From the NCBI GenBank assembly GCA_023213395.1, contig CM041465.1, positions 78,623,741 to 78,687,740 on the forward strand: DNA of 64,000 nt. Direction: 5' to 3'. The DNA comes from Cycas panzhihuaensis (lineage: Eukaryota; Cycadophyta). Position numbers and translations under genes: made by a program. The notes below the pieces were generated by a model, which saw only the letters and a list, made by a program, of their open reading frames with translations, was not told the DNA's origin and did no database searches. Each line of letters begins with the position of its first letter. Within the stretch, counting starts at the first letter, position 1. Positions 1 through 11,040 of the stretch are shown in pieces.

Positions 1-1205
1 GTTGTACACATGGCTGACAAATCATCTCAGCCAGTCGAAGGACTTGGAACTGTTTGCTTGAAACTCCCAGGCCTTCCAGATTTTACACTTGTTGATGTTT
101 TATATATTCTTGCTCCGGGCGTAATCTTCTCTCCCTGTCCACCCTTGTCTCTCGTGGATTTGATCTAAGTGTAATTGCAAATAATCAAACTCTCTGTGTC
201 ATTCACCCTCCTTCAAATGCTATGGTTATGACCGGAATTCTTGATGGTAAACCTTTTCGCCTAACTGGCTCACCATCCTTTGAAGCCAACTATGTTGATG
301 ATGAATTTACTTTTACCACAACCCTGAAGCTTTTTCTATGTTTCAAGCTTTCAAGGCCTACATGGAAAATGAATCTGGATTCAAGATCAAAATACTCAGG
401 ACTGACAATGATGGCGAGTATACATCCAATGAGTTTGAATCGTACCTATATCAACATGGAATCAAACATCAGACCACTGTTGTAGGTACACCCCAGCAAA
501 ATGGAGTTGTCAAGTGCATGAACAAGACCATCATGAATATGGCTCATGCTATGTTGGTATATAAGAATATTCCTATCTATCTTTGGGTTGAGACTATCTA
601 GACTGTTGTATATTGCATCAACACTGTTAGTCCCTCTAAGCTCGGCCCCTCTCCACATGAAATGTGGTATGGACAAACCCCCTCTATCTCCCACTTCAGA
701 ATTTTTGGCTCTACTTGTTATGCTCATATTTTGTATGAACATAGAAATAAACTCTAAGATAGAGCCATCAAAGGCATCTTGGTCAAATACCCTATGGACA
801 AAAAGGGATACAAGGTTTTTATACCTTCAGAGTGCAAAATTATCATCACTAGAGATGTTATCTTTGCAGAGACTGAAGATCAATTACTCAGACTTGACTC
901 CAAGATGCCTTCATACCAACTTAATGATGCTACTGAATTTGATGTCCAGATTCTAAAATTTAGGGGGGGAGATGCTGAACAGTTGCTTAAAATCTTGGAA
1001 TCTGACAATAGAGCCTCAGAGGATACAAGCTGTGACTCCAAGCCAATGTGTACACATCTAGCACCATCATTTGTGAACACCCAAGTTGACAAAGGCAAAG
1101 CCATAGCAGAAGGATCGTCTTCTCCAACATCTGTGGCTGGCCCATCTTCTCCAGCATTGTCAACTTCCTCCGTGCCAAATATTTCACATGATCCTTTTTA
1201 GGATC
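1..1205 (+). pseudogene. Copia-1 pre-integrase and integrase remnant
   Basis: Integrase inserts retroelement cDNA into the genome. The start matches the segment between protease and integrase of Copia-5 (VLYILA, then LLSLSTLVS after a frameshift near 120). At about 325-335 the sequence jumps directly to the middle of the integrase core. Compared with Copia-5 at 56510-56172, about 340 bp holding the HHCC zinc-binding part and the first catalytic Asp are missing. The second Asp is visible in RTDNDGEYTS (about 395-425). The usual NGVAER motif reads NGVVKC, so the catalytic Glu is replaced by Lys. Residues around 779-1201 match the integrase tail and the serine/proline-rich linker to RT. Stops occur near 600 and 757. 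Confidence 0.85.
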
Positions 1206-1275
1206 AAAATGAAGATTAAGAGGTTGTAGAAATAAAAACCTCATTCCTAACTTGAGGTTTTCGTGAAGCCTACCA

Positions 1276-2190
1276 GCTACACAAGGACATGCGACTAGAT
1301 GAGGTAGGTAAAACTGGCACTAGAAGTGCCCATAGAGCAAGGATGCACGAATCACTTTCCATTGAGCTTGAACCAGCTGAACTGCATCTTGCTCTTAATG
1401 AAGAGCCTCTAACGTACCAAGAAGCTGTAAAGTATGCAGCTTGGGGAAATGCCATGAACGAAGAGTATCAATCTCTTATTAAGAATGGTACATGGGGGTT
1501 TGTTGATCTACCACTTGGAAGAAAGGTAGTTCAAAATAAATGGGTGTTCAAAAACAAGTATAGATTAGATGGCACCCTAGAAAAACACAAGGCGAGGTTG
1601 GTAGCAAAAGGCTTCACGCAAAGGAAAGGCATTGACTACACTGAAATCTTTGCTCTTACAGCCAAGTGGCCTACAATCAGAACTCTTATAGCCTTAGCTG
1701 CTCAACAGGGTTGGAAAATCCACTAACTCGATGTTAAGACTGCATTTCTCAATGGGGACCTTGAAGAAGAAATTTACATGGCTCATCCAGAAGGATATGA
1801 GATTGACGGTCAGGAGCATAAAGTTTGCAGGCTCAAGAAGTCCTTGTACGGCCTAAAGCAAGCCCCTCATGCTTGGTTTACCAAGTTGTCTGAAAGAATG
1901 AGGCAACTTGGATATGAGGTTTGTGACTATCAAGATATTGATGCAATATTATTCATCAAGCACCAAAATGATAAAGTCACTTACCTCTTAATCTTTATGG
2001 ATGATATGCTCATAACGGGGAAAGTGAACAGGTAATCAGCTAGCTGAAGAAGGACCTTGCTAAAATTTTTGAATTGCCTGATCTCAGGTTGATGAAATAT
2101 TACTCGGAAATTGAAGTAACTCAAAAGGATGGCAAAATCTTTCTCTCCTAAGAAAAATATATCAACGATCTTTTGACAAAGTATCAATTG
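1276..2190 (+). pseudogene. Copia-1 reverse transcriptase remnant
   Basis: This is copia-type RT, which copies element RNA to cDNA. Recognisable blocks in order are [77 protein letters not shown] and the catalytic box as FMDDM (normally YVDD). The open stretches are 1289-1726 and 1778-2035. A CAA-to-TAA change before LDVKTAF (about 1724) and stops after the catalytic box at about 2034 and 2041 interrupt it. Copia-5 has the same blocks on the other strand at 55260-54441. It is not functional as it stands. Confidence 0.9.
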
Positions 2191-2930
2191 GAAGGTGCTT
2201 GATTAGTGGACACACCTATGGAGCCTAATATTAAACTCTCAGTTGATGGTGACAATAGGGAGGCAGATGCAACACTCTACAGGCAACTTGTAGGTAGTCT
2301 CATTTATACTACCAACACAAGGCTAGATATTGCATACTATATTGGCATTCTTGCAAGATTCATGACAAATCCTAAGCAGAATCATTGGCAAGCTGCAATA
2401 CGAGTGTTGAGGTACCTAAAGACGACTAGCAAATATGGTCTGTTGTATGAACCCAATGCAGTATTTAAACTTTATACATACACAGACTCAGACTTTACTG
2501 AAGATAAAGACATAGGAAGATCTACGTCTAGGTACGTAACATTTCTTGGAACATCACCAATATCATGGAGATCTAGGTGGCAGAAGATAGTTGCAGACTC
2601 AACTGCCGAAGTTGAGTACATTGCTGCTTCTGAGATAAGCAAGGAGATGATATGGCTTAAAAATGTGTTGAATACATTAAATACCACCCAAACAAATTCT
2701 ACTAGCTTATATGTAGATAATCAATCTACAATCTAGATGGCTAAAAATCCTGTATTTCATAACCATACTAAACATATAAGTACAAAAGTCCACAGGATTA
2801 GAGAACTAGTTCATGATGGCATAATTCAACTGGAGTATTACCCCACAGCAGATCAAGTGGCCGATATCTTCACCAAACCACTGAAAAGGATGAAGTTTGA
2901 ACAATTCCAAAAGTAACTTGGCCTTAGAGC
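2191..2930 (+). pseudogene. Copia-1 RNase H remnant
   Basis: This is the C-terminal copia RNase H region, which degrades the RNA strand during cDNA synthesis. The open stretch 2206-2736 contains the connection (YRQLVGSLIYTT, RVLRYLKTT) and RNase H blocks: Y-T-DSDF, GRSTSRYVTFLG, WRSRWQKIVADST-AE-EYIA and YVDNQST. A stop at about 2734 replaces the Gln of the usual IQMAKNP. The reading continues past it as MAKNPVFHNHTKHI...VHRIRELVHDG...YYPTADQVADIFTKP, ending near 2915. The FTKPL ending is the usual end of copia polyproteins. Confidence 0.9.
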
Positions 2931-2975
2931 CTCCATCTCTGACTGATTGAAGGAGATGACAATAGGACCATCATA

Positions 2976-3140
2976 CTCTATCTCATTCGTGAAAACCCCT
3001 TGTGGGCACGGAAGGACAAGAGTAAGTCTCTACTCTATCCCATTCGTGAAAACCCCATGTGGGCGTAAAAGGATAAGGGTTGTATCATTTTGAAAAATCG
3101 GAACCTGTGAAAACCCGAAAGGGCATGGGGGATGACCAAA
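2976..3140 (+). repeat. Three ~55-bp tandem units in Copia-1 3' UTR
   Basis: Between RNase H and the LTR a unit containing GTGAAAACCC followed by a G run recurs three times, near 2989, 3044 and 3107. The first two units are very alike (CATTCGTGAAAACCCC, then TGTGGGC); the third is diverged. The same triple array exists in Copia-5 at 53375-53540, so it is a conserved feature of the family. The CCC...GGG spacing in each unit could form a small hairpin. Confidence 0.7.
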
Positions 3141-3245
3141 TGGTATATGAAGACTAAGTAGATTTTAGCTACAGAATTCATTGTACTGATTAGCTATTTG
3201 GCTATATTTAAAGAGCCGCATGAGCCAGGTTAGTAGATTAGAAAA

Positions 3246-3282
3246 TTTGTGGGTTTTCTTCCCCATAAGGGTTTCCCACAAA
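3246..3282 (+). other. Stem-loop in Copia-1 3' UTR
   Basis: TTTGTGGG at 3246-3253 pairs with CCCACAAA at 3275-3282 across a 21-nt loop that itself holds CCCC...GGG. The Copia-5 counterpart (53229-53265) has one arm changed to CCCATAAA, which still pairs through a G-U wobble. It lies about 100 bp before the 3' LTR. Confidence 0.5.
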
Positions 3283-3379
3283 AGTGTCATAGTAGTTTGC
3301 TTTGTAAGAGGCTCAAATGAAGAACTCATAGGATAGAATAAAATAGGATGAAATGACTTTCTACCATTAAGGGGGAGCT

Positions 3380-3677
3380 TGAAAAGGATTAATGACATAA
3401 AGTCATTACATTAGTTGATTATTTCGAAAAAGGGTCTTAAGTGAACTTTAAATTAGATCACTTAAGGGAAATACACTTTCATGTGCATTATGTGTAATTT
3501 CATTTCACCTAACTCTAATGCTCCCTCTCTCAATATAAAAGCAAAAGCTCAATGGAGGAGATTCATTCTTACCTCCCCATTTTGTGAGATCTACTTTCTT
3601 TCTCTCAAGTCTCTCTTGCTCCCATATTTGCCTTTATGTTTAGTCCATGGAGATGAAGGATAGATCCACTCTTTTCA
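3380..3677 (+). repeat. 3' LTR of Copia-1 with polypurine tract
   Basis: The LTR starts TGAAAAGGATTAATG just after the purine tract TAAGGGGGAGCT (3368-3379) and ends ...CCACTCTTTTCA near 3677. It matches both LTRs of Copia-5 (52830-53131 and 60086-60382) along its length in inverse orientation, which fixes the ends. It carries a run TATAAAAGC near 3535, a possible TATA box. The partner LTR is outside the window. Confidence 0.85.
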
Positions 3678-6600
3678 CTTATATTTAGTGACAAATCTAA
3701 CGGTGATGTCTTTTTAAACCAACGCACTCAGCTCCCTATGTCTAACTTGGTTTCCAAAATCTAATAAGAAAAATTTAATCTAAGAAAAATTTAATCTATC
3801 TCAGTCTGCCACCTATTACACTTGATAGCCAATGGCGTTCCTTATCCAATATGAGTAGGCCAAGAGCATGTGCGGGATAATAACTTTATGGGTCATAATT
3901 GTTCCTTTGACAAGGTTGGAAAAAGAGTATTCTTTTGGAAGAGTATCTTTTTTAATATGAAAATTAATTTTAAATGTGGTCTTACTTAACAAATAAGATT
4001 CCTTTTTAATAGTAAATAAAATTAATTAAAAAATGAAATAAAATAATTTTTTTTAAAATAAAATAAATAAGCCTTTTAAAATGATATAAATGAGCTCTAA
4101 AATGATATGAAATAAAAAGGAAATAAAAGAACTTTTAAATGAGTTTTTTAAATGTAATAAAATACACTTTATATGAGCCTTTGAATTGCAATAAAGAGCT
4201 TAAAAAATGAACTTTAAAGTTAACTTTAATAATGAGATAAAAGACTTTTAAATGAGCTAAATATAAGCCTTAAAATGAAATTGAATAAGTTAGCAATGAA
4301 ATAGAAAACTTAAAACCATGTAAGTTAAAGGTTAGAAAGCTCTTTATTTGTGAAATGACATCTAAATATTATCTACTTCTTTAAGAGGTAAATCTATACA
4401 ATATTCTTCCAAAAAACATGTGTGAGCCTTAAAAATCAAGGTGAAATTTGCCAAAAATAGATTAGTATCTCAATAAGACATACATATGCTTAAATAAAAT
4501 TAATAAATAACTCAAAAATAATGAAAAAAGCTCAAACTTAGATCAAATAGAAGGCTTGACTTTAGCATCCTAAAACACATACAAAACAACTTCAAATCAA
4601 TATGAAACTAATTTTAGTATAAAGATCACTGAATCAACTTTCCAATAGATTAAACCATTCAAAAAATAAACTCCTATATCAAAAGATATAAGGAAAACAA
4701 TGAAGCCTGCTAAATATAATGAAAAACTAAAGAGGGAGGGTCTTAAGCCCTTTTACCAAAGCCCTTGGTCACTTGGATAATAAATATGATCATCCACTAG
4801 CTTATGAAGGGGGCTAGCAAACTCTAAAATTTATAAAAAGTAACTCAAACCTTTAAAATCTAAAATAATTTAAAATAATCTATAAGATTTGAAATCTAGC
4901 CCTAAAAACAGGGTCATATGATGGCTAAGAGAATCGCCAGCTGACCAAAAGAGGGGGTTGTAACCTAAAAAATGTCAAAACAAGTTACATTTTATTAAAC
5001 TTTATAAAAGGAAATGAATTAAAATAATAAAAATCACGTAGACAGATTTTTTACATTTGTGCAACGTAAAAGGAGGAAAAATCAATGAAATCTCAATTAA
5101 AAGCCTTCAAACCTTCACTGAGATTGATCCTAATCAATAAGGATAGAGAGAAGATGGATTTTCACAAAAACAAAAAAAAATCATAGAAAAAATAATTTAA
5201 AAATAAGTTTTTCACCTATGGAGGTTGTGGAGGGTGCATGGAGACATCGAGGTTGTACAACTAAAACAAAGACAAAAAAAACTTAAGAATTATCTTAAGC
5301 AGACACAGGTAGACCTACGACTCTACTTTAAGGAGATTAAGTAAGAAATAAAGGCAGAACAAATGATTTTCAAACTTGTAAGATGGGGTTTCAATAAATA
5401 GTGGAAGAGGGTCAGCTTCTGTGAGCTATATATCACTATAGGAATGATAATTTTTCGATCTGTTTATTATGGTGCGGAAAGGACTCAGAAAGGAGTCCAA
5501 TGAGTAGTCACTTGAAGCAGTTTCATTCAAAGATGAGAGTGCACCATCCTATAGAAGATCAAGTATGTGATGAAACCTCAAAAAAATAGTGAAAACAATT
5601 AAAATCTTATAAAATATTAAACAAAACATTAATAGAATTGCTCCAAATGAATGTTGGGTTGAATATGCTTGCTATTGCTACACAAATCTAAAAGAATATG
5701 GATTATATAGAGCATATGAACCAAAAACAACCAAATATTTAATAAAACTATGCAAATACTATTGATAAAACTTTATGAAATAAATAAATATTCAATATGA
5801 AAGCTTGTCATGTGTTGTTTTGAGATAGATTAGAGCTCTAAAATCAAATATAGTCGAGACTAAGGTGTCTGATACAAATGAAGTAAAACTAAGGATAGAG
5901 CAGAACAATATTACACCATATTACAGAAAAATATTTAACAAATTTCTAATAGTTTGTAGTAGTAAAGAACACCAGTGAATATTTCACCTAAAATATATAT
6001 TTAATGTAGGAAAAATATAGCATGAGAATAGGGCAGAACATATATCAAATAACCATAAATCAATATTGCATCAATATATCAATGTATCACAATAGCATCA
6101 TAGTTGCATAAACATGAAATCATTATATTCAAGCCATTGTGATAAGTAAGCATTACAAATTTCCCAAATGAGGGCAGTGTCTAAAGACACTAGGGTTGTA
6201 CACCCATCAATATTTATAATTTAGGAGAGGAGGAAAACTCCTGAACCCCTGAATTCAAAATAATAATAAAATATTGTTAACTTAACTCAAATGAAACTAA
6301 CTCAACTTAGCATAAATCAAAGTTAAACTTACCTTAACTTACCTTGACATGTTAAGCATCACATGTCTAAATTGAAGTTGATGATGTGTACAATCCTAGT
6401 TGGAAAGTTGGGAGTGGAGTGATGGTGATTAACTCCAACATTCGAGACATTAGGAGGAATCTCACCATCGATTGACATTTTCTTCAAATTAAAAATAATG
6501 AAATAATGAATAAAATAATGCATAGCTCTTCCTAAGTCAGTTATAGATGACTAAAGGTGGCCATGTGAATTCCCAAAATCACAATGCATACTTTTAACAA

Positions 6601-6839
6601 AATGAACATTATATGCTAACAATTTCGATGCTTCCGAGGGCCCTTAGCCTAGTATCGCCCCTCCCTAGCCTACTTAGCCCCCTCCTACCCTAACATACCC
6701 ATATGGCATGCCCCAGTATGAAGGATCTCTATCTCATTCAATAGTTCTTAACTTAGTTGGGGCCATGGCCTAACTACCCCCATCTATTCAACCCCCACCT
6801 TATCAGACATATTAGCAAGAGGTATCCCCTATGGGAATG
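3678..6839. other. AT-rich sequence, no gene recognised
   Basis: No domain or long reading frame was recognised on either strand. The composition is A/T-rich with frequent stops. It holds a degenerate short-repeat patch (3950-4300, listed separately). The stretch 6600-6839 has frequent CCC and may already belong to the 5' part of the ruined gypsy gag that follows. Confidence 0.5.
3950..4300. repeat. Degenerate A/T-rich tandem-like patch
   Basis: Short words such as AAATGAGC, CTTTTAAATGAG and AAAATGA-ATAAA recur every 20-50 bp (for example near 4076, 4087, 4133, 4174 and 4244). The units are too diverged for an exact period. It could be an old minisatellite or simply low-complexity sequence. 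Confidence 0.4.
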
Positions 6840-7457
6840 TTTAATTGATCTTCCCATATAATCCATAAGCATGAAGTATCAATCCCCTAACCCAACTAGG
6901 CACACGATCATTTATAGACTATTGTAGTAGCACTCTTTCATTGGAAGGGTGCTCAACCAAACCTTTAACTACATTGACTTGAGGTTCCTAAGTTTGAAGG
7001 GACCAATAGCCAGGATACTAAGAAGCATATAATGGCTTTTATACTGTCTTACATTGATCTCTATCACTATGACCATATTGTGATGAAGATGTTCATTATA
7101 TCACTTCACAAAGGTATTATTAAATGGTTTTATAAGCCTATCCCTCACTTTATTTACATCTTACAACAAATAATTGATACTTTTATCAACTATTTTGACA
7201 TTTTCCACCCATTTAAGAGTGGATCTAAGACTCTTCTCTCCATTAAACAAGGCCCCAAAGAGCCCAACCAAGACTTTTTGACATGTTTCTATGACTTACT
7301 ACACTCTTCAAAGGCCACACTACCTAATGAGCTTAAGAGAGATCTCTTTGTTAATGTACTTTGCCTAGACGTCCATGCAGAAGTGCTCAAAATGGGTGTT
7401 ACCACATGTGATAGTTTAATTGCAAAATTCTTAACCTTAGAATCCATTAAAATCTAA
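6840..7457 (+). pseudogene. Tat/Ogre-like gypsy gag remnant
   Basis: This is the capsid part of a gypsy element. The open stretch 7032-7457 reads like retrotransposon gag: an IKWFYKPIPHFI block (the usual 'W-F--LP--SI' block), LLSIKQGPKEPNQDFLTCFYDLL (the 'L--VKQ---E-L--F--RF' block) and a following L-rich segment. Upstream in another frame, about 6965-7030, are DLRF and a K-F-G-like segment typical of the 'P-F---DG--DP--H' start, so the original gag began further left. The stop at 7456 ends the readable part. Assignment to the Tat/Ogre lineage rests mainly on the protease and RT linker further down. Confidence 0.6.
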
Positions 7458-8489
7458 ACAAACATTAAAAATTTACCAAACCCCCACAATGATATGATGC
7501 ACATGGTCCCCTTAGAGATCCTAAAGCCTAACAAGGAGACCAAGATAAGACCTTTAACCCTTTGACTTCTACCATTCACTCATTCAAGCAGGTAATTAGG
7601 AAACTTAAGTCGTAACTTGGCCTCCTAAGAAACCTATATATGACTAGACAAAACACTATAGATTCAAGGCTAATCCATTAACCTTTGCAATGCCCACTTC
7701 CCTAAAACGATATAAGAGAAAGGCATGCCCCTACAAAACCTTGCATATTCAATCCATCCATATGGATTCCATGATAATGACCCATATTAGATCCATTACC
7801 CTTAGCTTTCTCTTCCATAAAGGCTCCAAAATTAATAGATTTCAAAGCCTAATTTAGAGCAACTCATTCACATCAACCCATTCCTAGAGCATGATGATAA
7901 GCAAGCCTAAGATCGAAAGATGAAGGGTGAGGTCTAGTAGACCAAACAAAAATGGTCCAAATAAGACTTTGAGTTTGAATTAGATCCCAACTCGTTATTT
8001 AGCAGACTTAGGCCTAATCTAAAGAATCTACCCAATGCTATAATGTAAAGGGTAAGCATGTGATTCACATGCCTAAGGCTTTCTATGTATTTACCACCAT
8101 GCACACTTAGGTGAGAAAAGAAACGGAGGGTATATTATCCTCTAATCCTCCACCTATAGAAGTTCTCATCTTAACCAAGACAATTTTGATTAGGCTAGGT
8201 TAATTTGATATAAAGAGAGTACTCGCCTAACCTATAAGCAAAGGGAAGCCCTTCTGCATCATTAAGGAGCTATAGTCTATCTTGGTAGGGATGCCCATAA
8301 TAAGTGTCCTTAAAAGTTTCCCCAACCAAAGATAATTACCCCTTAACATTACCAAGCCTATAGATGCTAACTCTATTAGGATTAGGCCCATTGGTCGTCC
8401 CCTCATTATATTCGACCTCATCTAGTTCCCTTCCTCTAAGGAAAGAGCCTGACATTTTCTATCCCTATTCTTCGTTACCATAGAAACCC
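7458..8489 (+). other. Undefined stretch between gag and protease remnants
   Basis: This lies between two parts of the same ruined gypsy element and is presumably the gag tail and gag-protease linker. No zinc knuckle or other motif could be read in any + frame. A 64-codon minus-strand frame (8421-8227) has no recognisable content and is probably chance. Confidence 0.4.
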
Positions 8490-8850
8490 CCAACTACTTC
8501 CATGAAAAACTAGTGGTTGACTTAGGATATTTTATCAATGCCATGCCATCCAAAATACTCCAAGAGTTAGGCATAAGTTCTTTTGAGCCCATTTCATGGA
8601 AATGCCAAGGATATGATGGAGCCCTTATAACCTAATAGGAGTGATTAACATTTCTCTAACCCTTTAAGATAAAACTCTTCTCACAAAGATTGTTATCATA
8701 AACATTAACATAGATTAAAATATGCTTTTAGGGAGAGAATGGTTGGATCATATGGGGGTAATTTTCTCATCCCACTAGGAATAGCTCAAATTTATCCATG
8801 AGGGGAAAGTTTACACAATTAGGTACTATGATTAGGGCTGCCAGGGTCCC
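8490..8850 (+). pseudogene. Tat/Ogre-like gypsy aspartic protease remnant
   Basis: Reading + with frame changes gives VVDLGYFINAMPSKILQELGI, where the protease active site DSG has become DLG. Next comes a segment ending NMLLGREWLDHMGVIFSS and KFIHEGKVYTI. The 'LLGR-WL---GA--S--H---KFI-DGK' arrangement is characteristic of Tat/Athila-type gypsy proteases. Several stops interrupt it (near 8636, 8667, 8715 and 8780). The enzyme would have cleaved the gag-pol polyprotein. Confidence 0.6.
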
Positions 8851-9257
8851 CAGCCAGCTATGCAAGCCATATTTAAACAAGATGAACCATTTGATTGACT
8901 ATTTTAAGACAAAGAACCAAAATTCAATCAATATCTAACCCCTCCAGAGTTGGGCCTAATCTGCTTCATACCCATAGGGGTGGACTACTATGGATATGTT
9001 GGTGTCCTTAGTGACTTAGAGTTAGGCAACGATGAAAAACTTGCATACAGATTACATATGTTGGGACATATTTGGGAGATTGTTGACCCACTCATTATGT
9101 AAGCCTCTTCCCTTCGAGCCCCTCCACCACTTAACTTTGATTCTGACTCTTCTTCATATTATGATGAATCCTTAAAGTGTGACTCATCCCTACATCTTAT
9201 GTGTGATGTCTAGATCCTTCATCACAACTAATAACTTACTCTCTGAACCACCAATCA

Positions 9258-9600
9258 TTGAAGAGGCTAAACTACAATGATCTGATCTCTAACATGAGGG
9301 TGCAATGCACAAAGCCCTCTAGAGAGCTCGAAGATATACTAGCTTGGGGTCACACTAATATGAGGGGCATCAACTCTGGTATTATCACCCACCATGTGAC
9401 AATTCTCCTAGAGGCTATATCTCAAGATGATATTCCCCCACTATTCATTGATCACGCCATTAATAAGACGGTATGTCTAGAGGTGATATCTTTATTATAT
9501 AGTTTCATGGAACACAACCTGACTTAGATCGCTCTCAAGGACTACCACAAAATTCTCTTTATAATTTGGTAGGGCACATTGGCCTATAAGACAACATCCT
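9258..9600 (+). pseudogene. Scrap of gypsy RT linker, possibly joined to an integrase scrap
   Basis: The open stretch 9258-9527 contains ELEDILAWGHTNMRGINSGIITHHV. It resembles the segment before Tat/Athila RT ('EF-DVFAW---DMPG-D---V-HH'). No RT block follows. Instead, around 9569-9600, TLAYKTT resembles the 'ALWAYRTT' block late in gypsy integrases. This suggests an internal deletion removed RT, RNase H and most of integrase. The join is inferred from weak matches only. Confidence 0.45.
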
Positions 9601-9639
9601 TAAGCCAAACTCCAAAATGTGCTTAAACTACTAATGCTT

Positions 9640-10470
9640 TGAAATGAAAGTAAATTATCTCTACTCCATGATGGGTATAAACTAGGTAATATTCCATCAT
9701 GAGTATAAACTATTATGTACATATTATTCCTCTAAAATCGAAAAACTAAAAAAAATAAAAAACTTGAAACACCCAAAAATATAAACTCCAAAAAGAGTAT
9801 AAACTATGATTTCTCTCAAGCTAATCACTCGAGGTTGCTAAACTCTACAATGAGTATAAACTAGCTTATATTATAAAATGAGTGTAAAGTACATATTCCC
9901 CCAAAGACATGCTAAGGGACACTAGACTTCGTAACAAGCATAAACTAACTAAACCCCCCTATGAGTTAAAGTTAGCCCTTGCTTCAAAATGAGGGTAAAC
10001 TATTGATGCTTGAAAATGAGCCTAAATTATCATGACTCTATAAGTCTAAGCTAGAATGGTACTCCAACACGAGCATAAACTACCACAAAAGCTCCAATAA
10101 GAGTATAAACTATTATTTTACCATCAAATAGGGATAAAATACTAAACACTCCATAATGAGCATAAACTAATTGCACCCCTCCACAAGTCTAAACTAAGAC
10201 TATACTCTACAATCAATATAAACTAACTACACTCTATAATAAATATAAACAAACTAATTAAACTCCCTTGCCAACTACAATTAGGCCTGACACTCTACAA
10301 TGAGTATAAACTAGTTGAAACTTCACTGAGAGTATAAATTGTTATGCCTATATTATTCTTTAAAATTAAAAAATAAAAAATAAAATAAAACCTAAAAAAA
10401 TAACCAAAAACACAAACTCTGTGATTAGTATAAACTAACAAAGTACTTTGTGATAAATATAAACTAGATG
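9640..10470 (+). repeat. Degenerate minisatellite with TGAGTATAAACTA core
   Basis: About 20 copies of a core close to TGAGTATAAACTA recur at irregular 25-60 bp spacing, for example near 9703, 9795, 9850, 10069, 10098, 10155, 10300, 10427 and 10453. Sequence between cores varies. It follows a Tat/Ogre-like gypsy remnant. That lineage is known for tandem repeats between pol and the 3' LTR, so it may be the 3' untranslated region of that element. A related array lies at 20030-20560. Confidence 0.65.
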
Positions 10471-10486
10471 TATATATAATTTAAAA

Positions 10487-10573
<87 letters not shown>
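10487..10573. repeat. Compound microsatellite (CT)n-(AT)n-(AG)n
   Basis: An uninterrupted CT run, a short CTAT transition, an AT run and an AG run follow one another. Because CT and AG are complementary, the whole block is an extended inverted repeat that could fold into one long hairpin. Confidence 0.95.
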
Positions 10574-10576
<3 letters not shown>

Positions 10577-10879
10577 ACCAAAAATATACCCTAAAATAAG
10601 GTGTAAACTACTTTTAGACACTCTATCAACCTACTGAGTTCTATGCAATATCACAAGTGTATATTAAACAAAATATTAGTGACTATGTAAGACTATTGTC
10701 ACACAAACACAAAGTGGCATAAGCCTTAGTTACTAGGCATGCCCTAATCACATAGTGCCATAAAAAATAAACAGTTAGATCACATGTGCCAATTAGATAT
10801 ATGTTATCATACAAAACAAAAGCATAATGAAAAGTGATAATGCTAGGCATGAGTAAATCAATGGAGAGTGTAGTTGGCA

Positions 10880-10880
<1 letters not shown>

Positions 10881-10920
<40 letters not shown>
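10881..10920. repeat. (CA)n microsatellite followed by (TA)n
   Basis: Sixteen CA units run from 10881 to 10912, followed by a short TA run. Short reading frames over it that encode His-Thr or Val-Cys repeats are artefacts of the dinucleotide. Confidence 0.95.
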
Positions 10921-11040
10921 CATGCAAAAATGAGTTACAAAAATGGTATAACATATGTATGTATGAGATACAAAATTGTACAACAAGAGTGTCTAGAGGG
11001 AGCACATGCTTTTATGAGTGTATATAAAATGCTCAAATGA

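Larger units (their letters stand above)
1..3677 (+). mobile_element. Copia-1: Ty1/copia LTR retrotransposon, 5' end outside window
   Basis: Domains appear in copia order on the + strand: pre-integrase remnant, integrase, reverse transcriptase, RNase H, a 3' untranslated stretch with repeats, a polypurine tract and one LTR. The 5' LTR, gag and protease lie left of the window. The same family recurs in opposite orientation as Copia-5 (52830-60382), whose complete layout was used to interpret this copy. Many glutamine codons have become stops (for example about 1724 and 2734), typical of C-to-T decay in methylated plant repeats. It cannot encode a working polyprotein. Confidence 0.93.

Noticed and set aside
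9640-10470. CRISPR-like array
   Set aside because: The spacing is irregular, the repeats are degenerate and the context is a plant retroelement.
10683-11040. Short frames on both strands over the CA repeat
   Set aside because: They consist of His-Thr or Val-Cys repeats made by the dinucleotide and have no other support.
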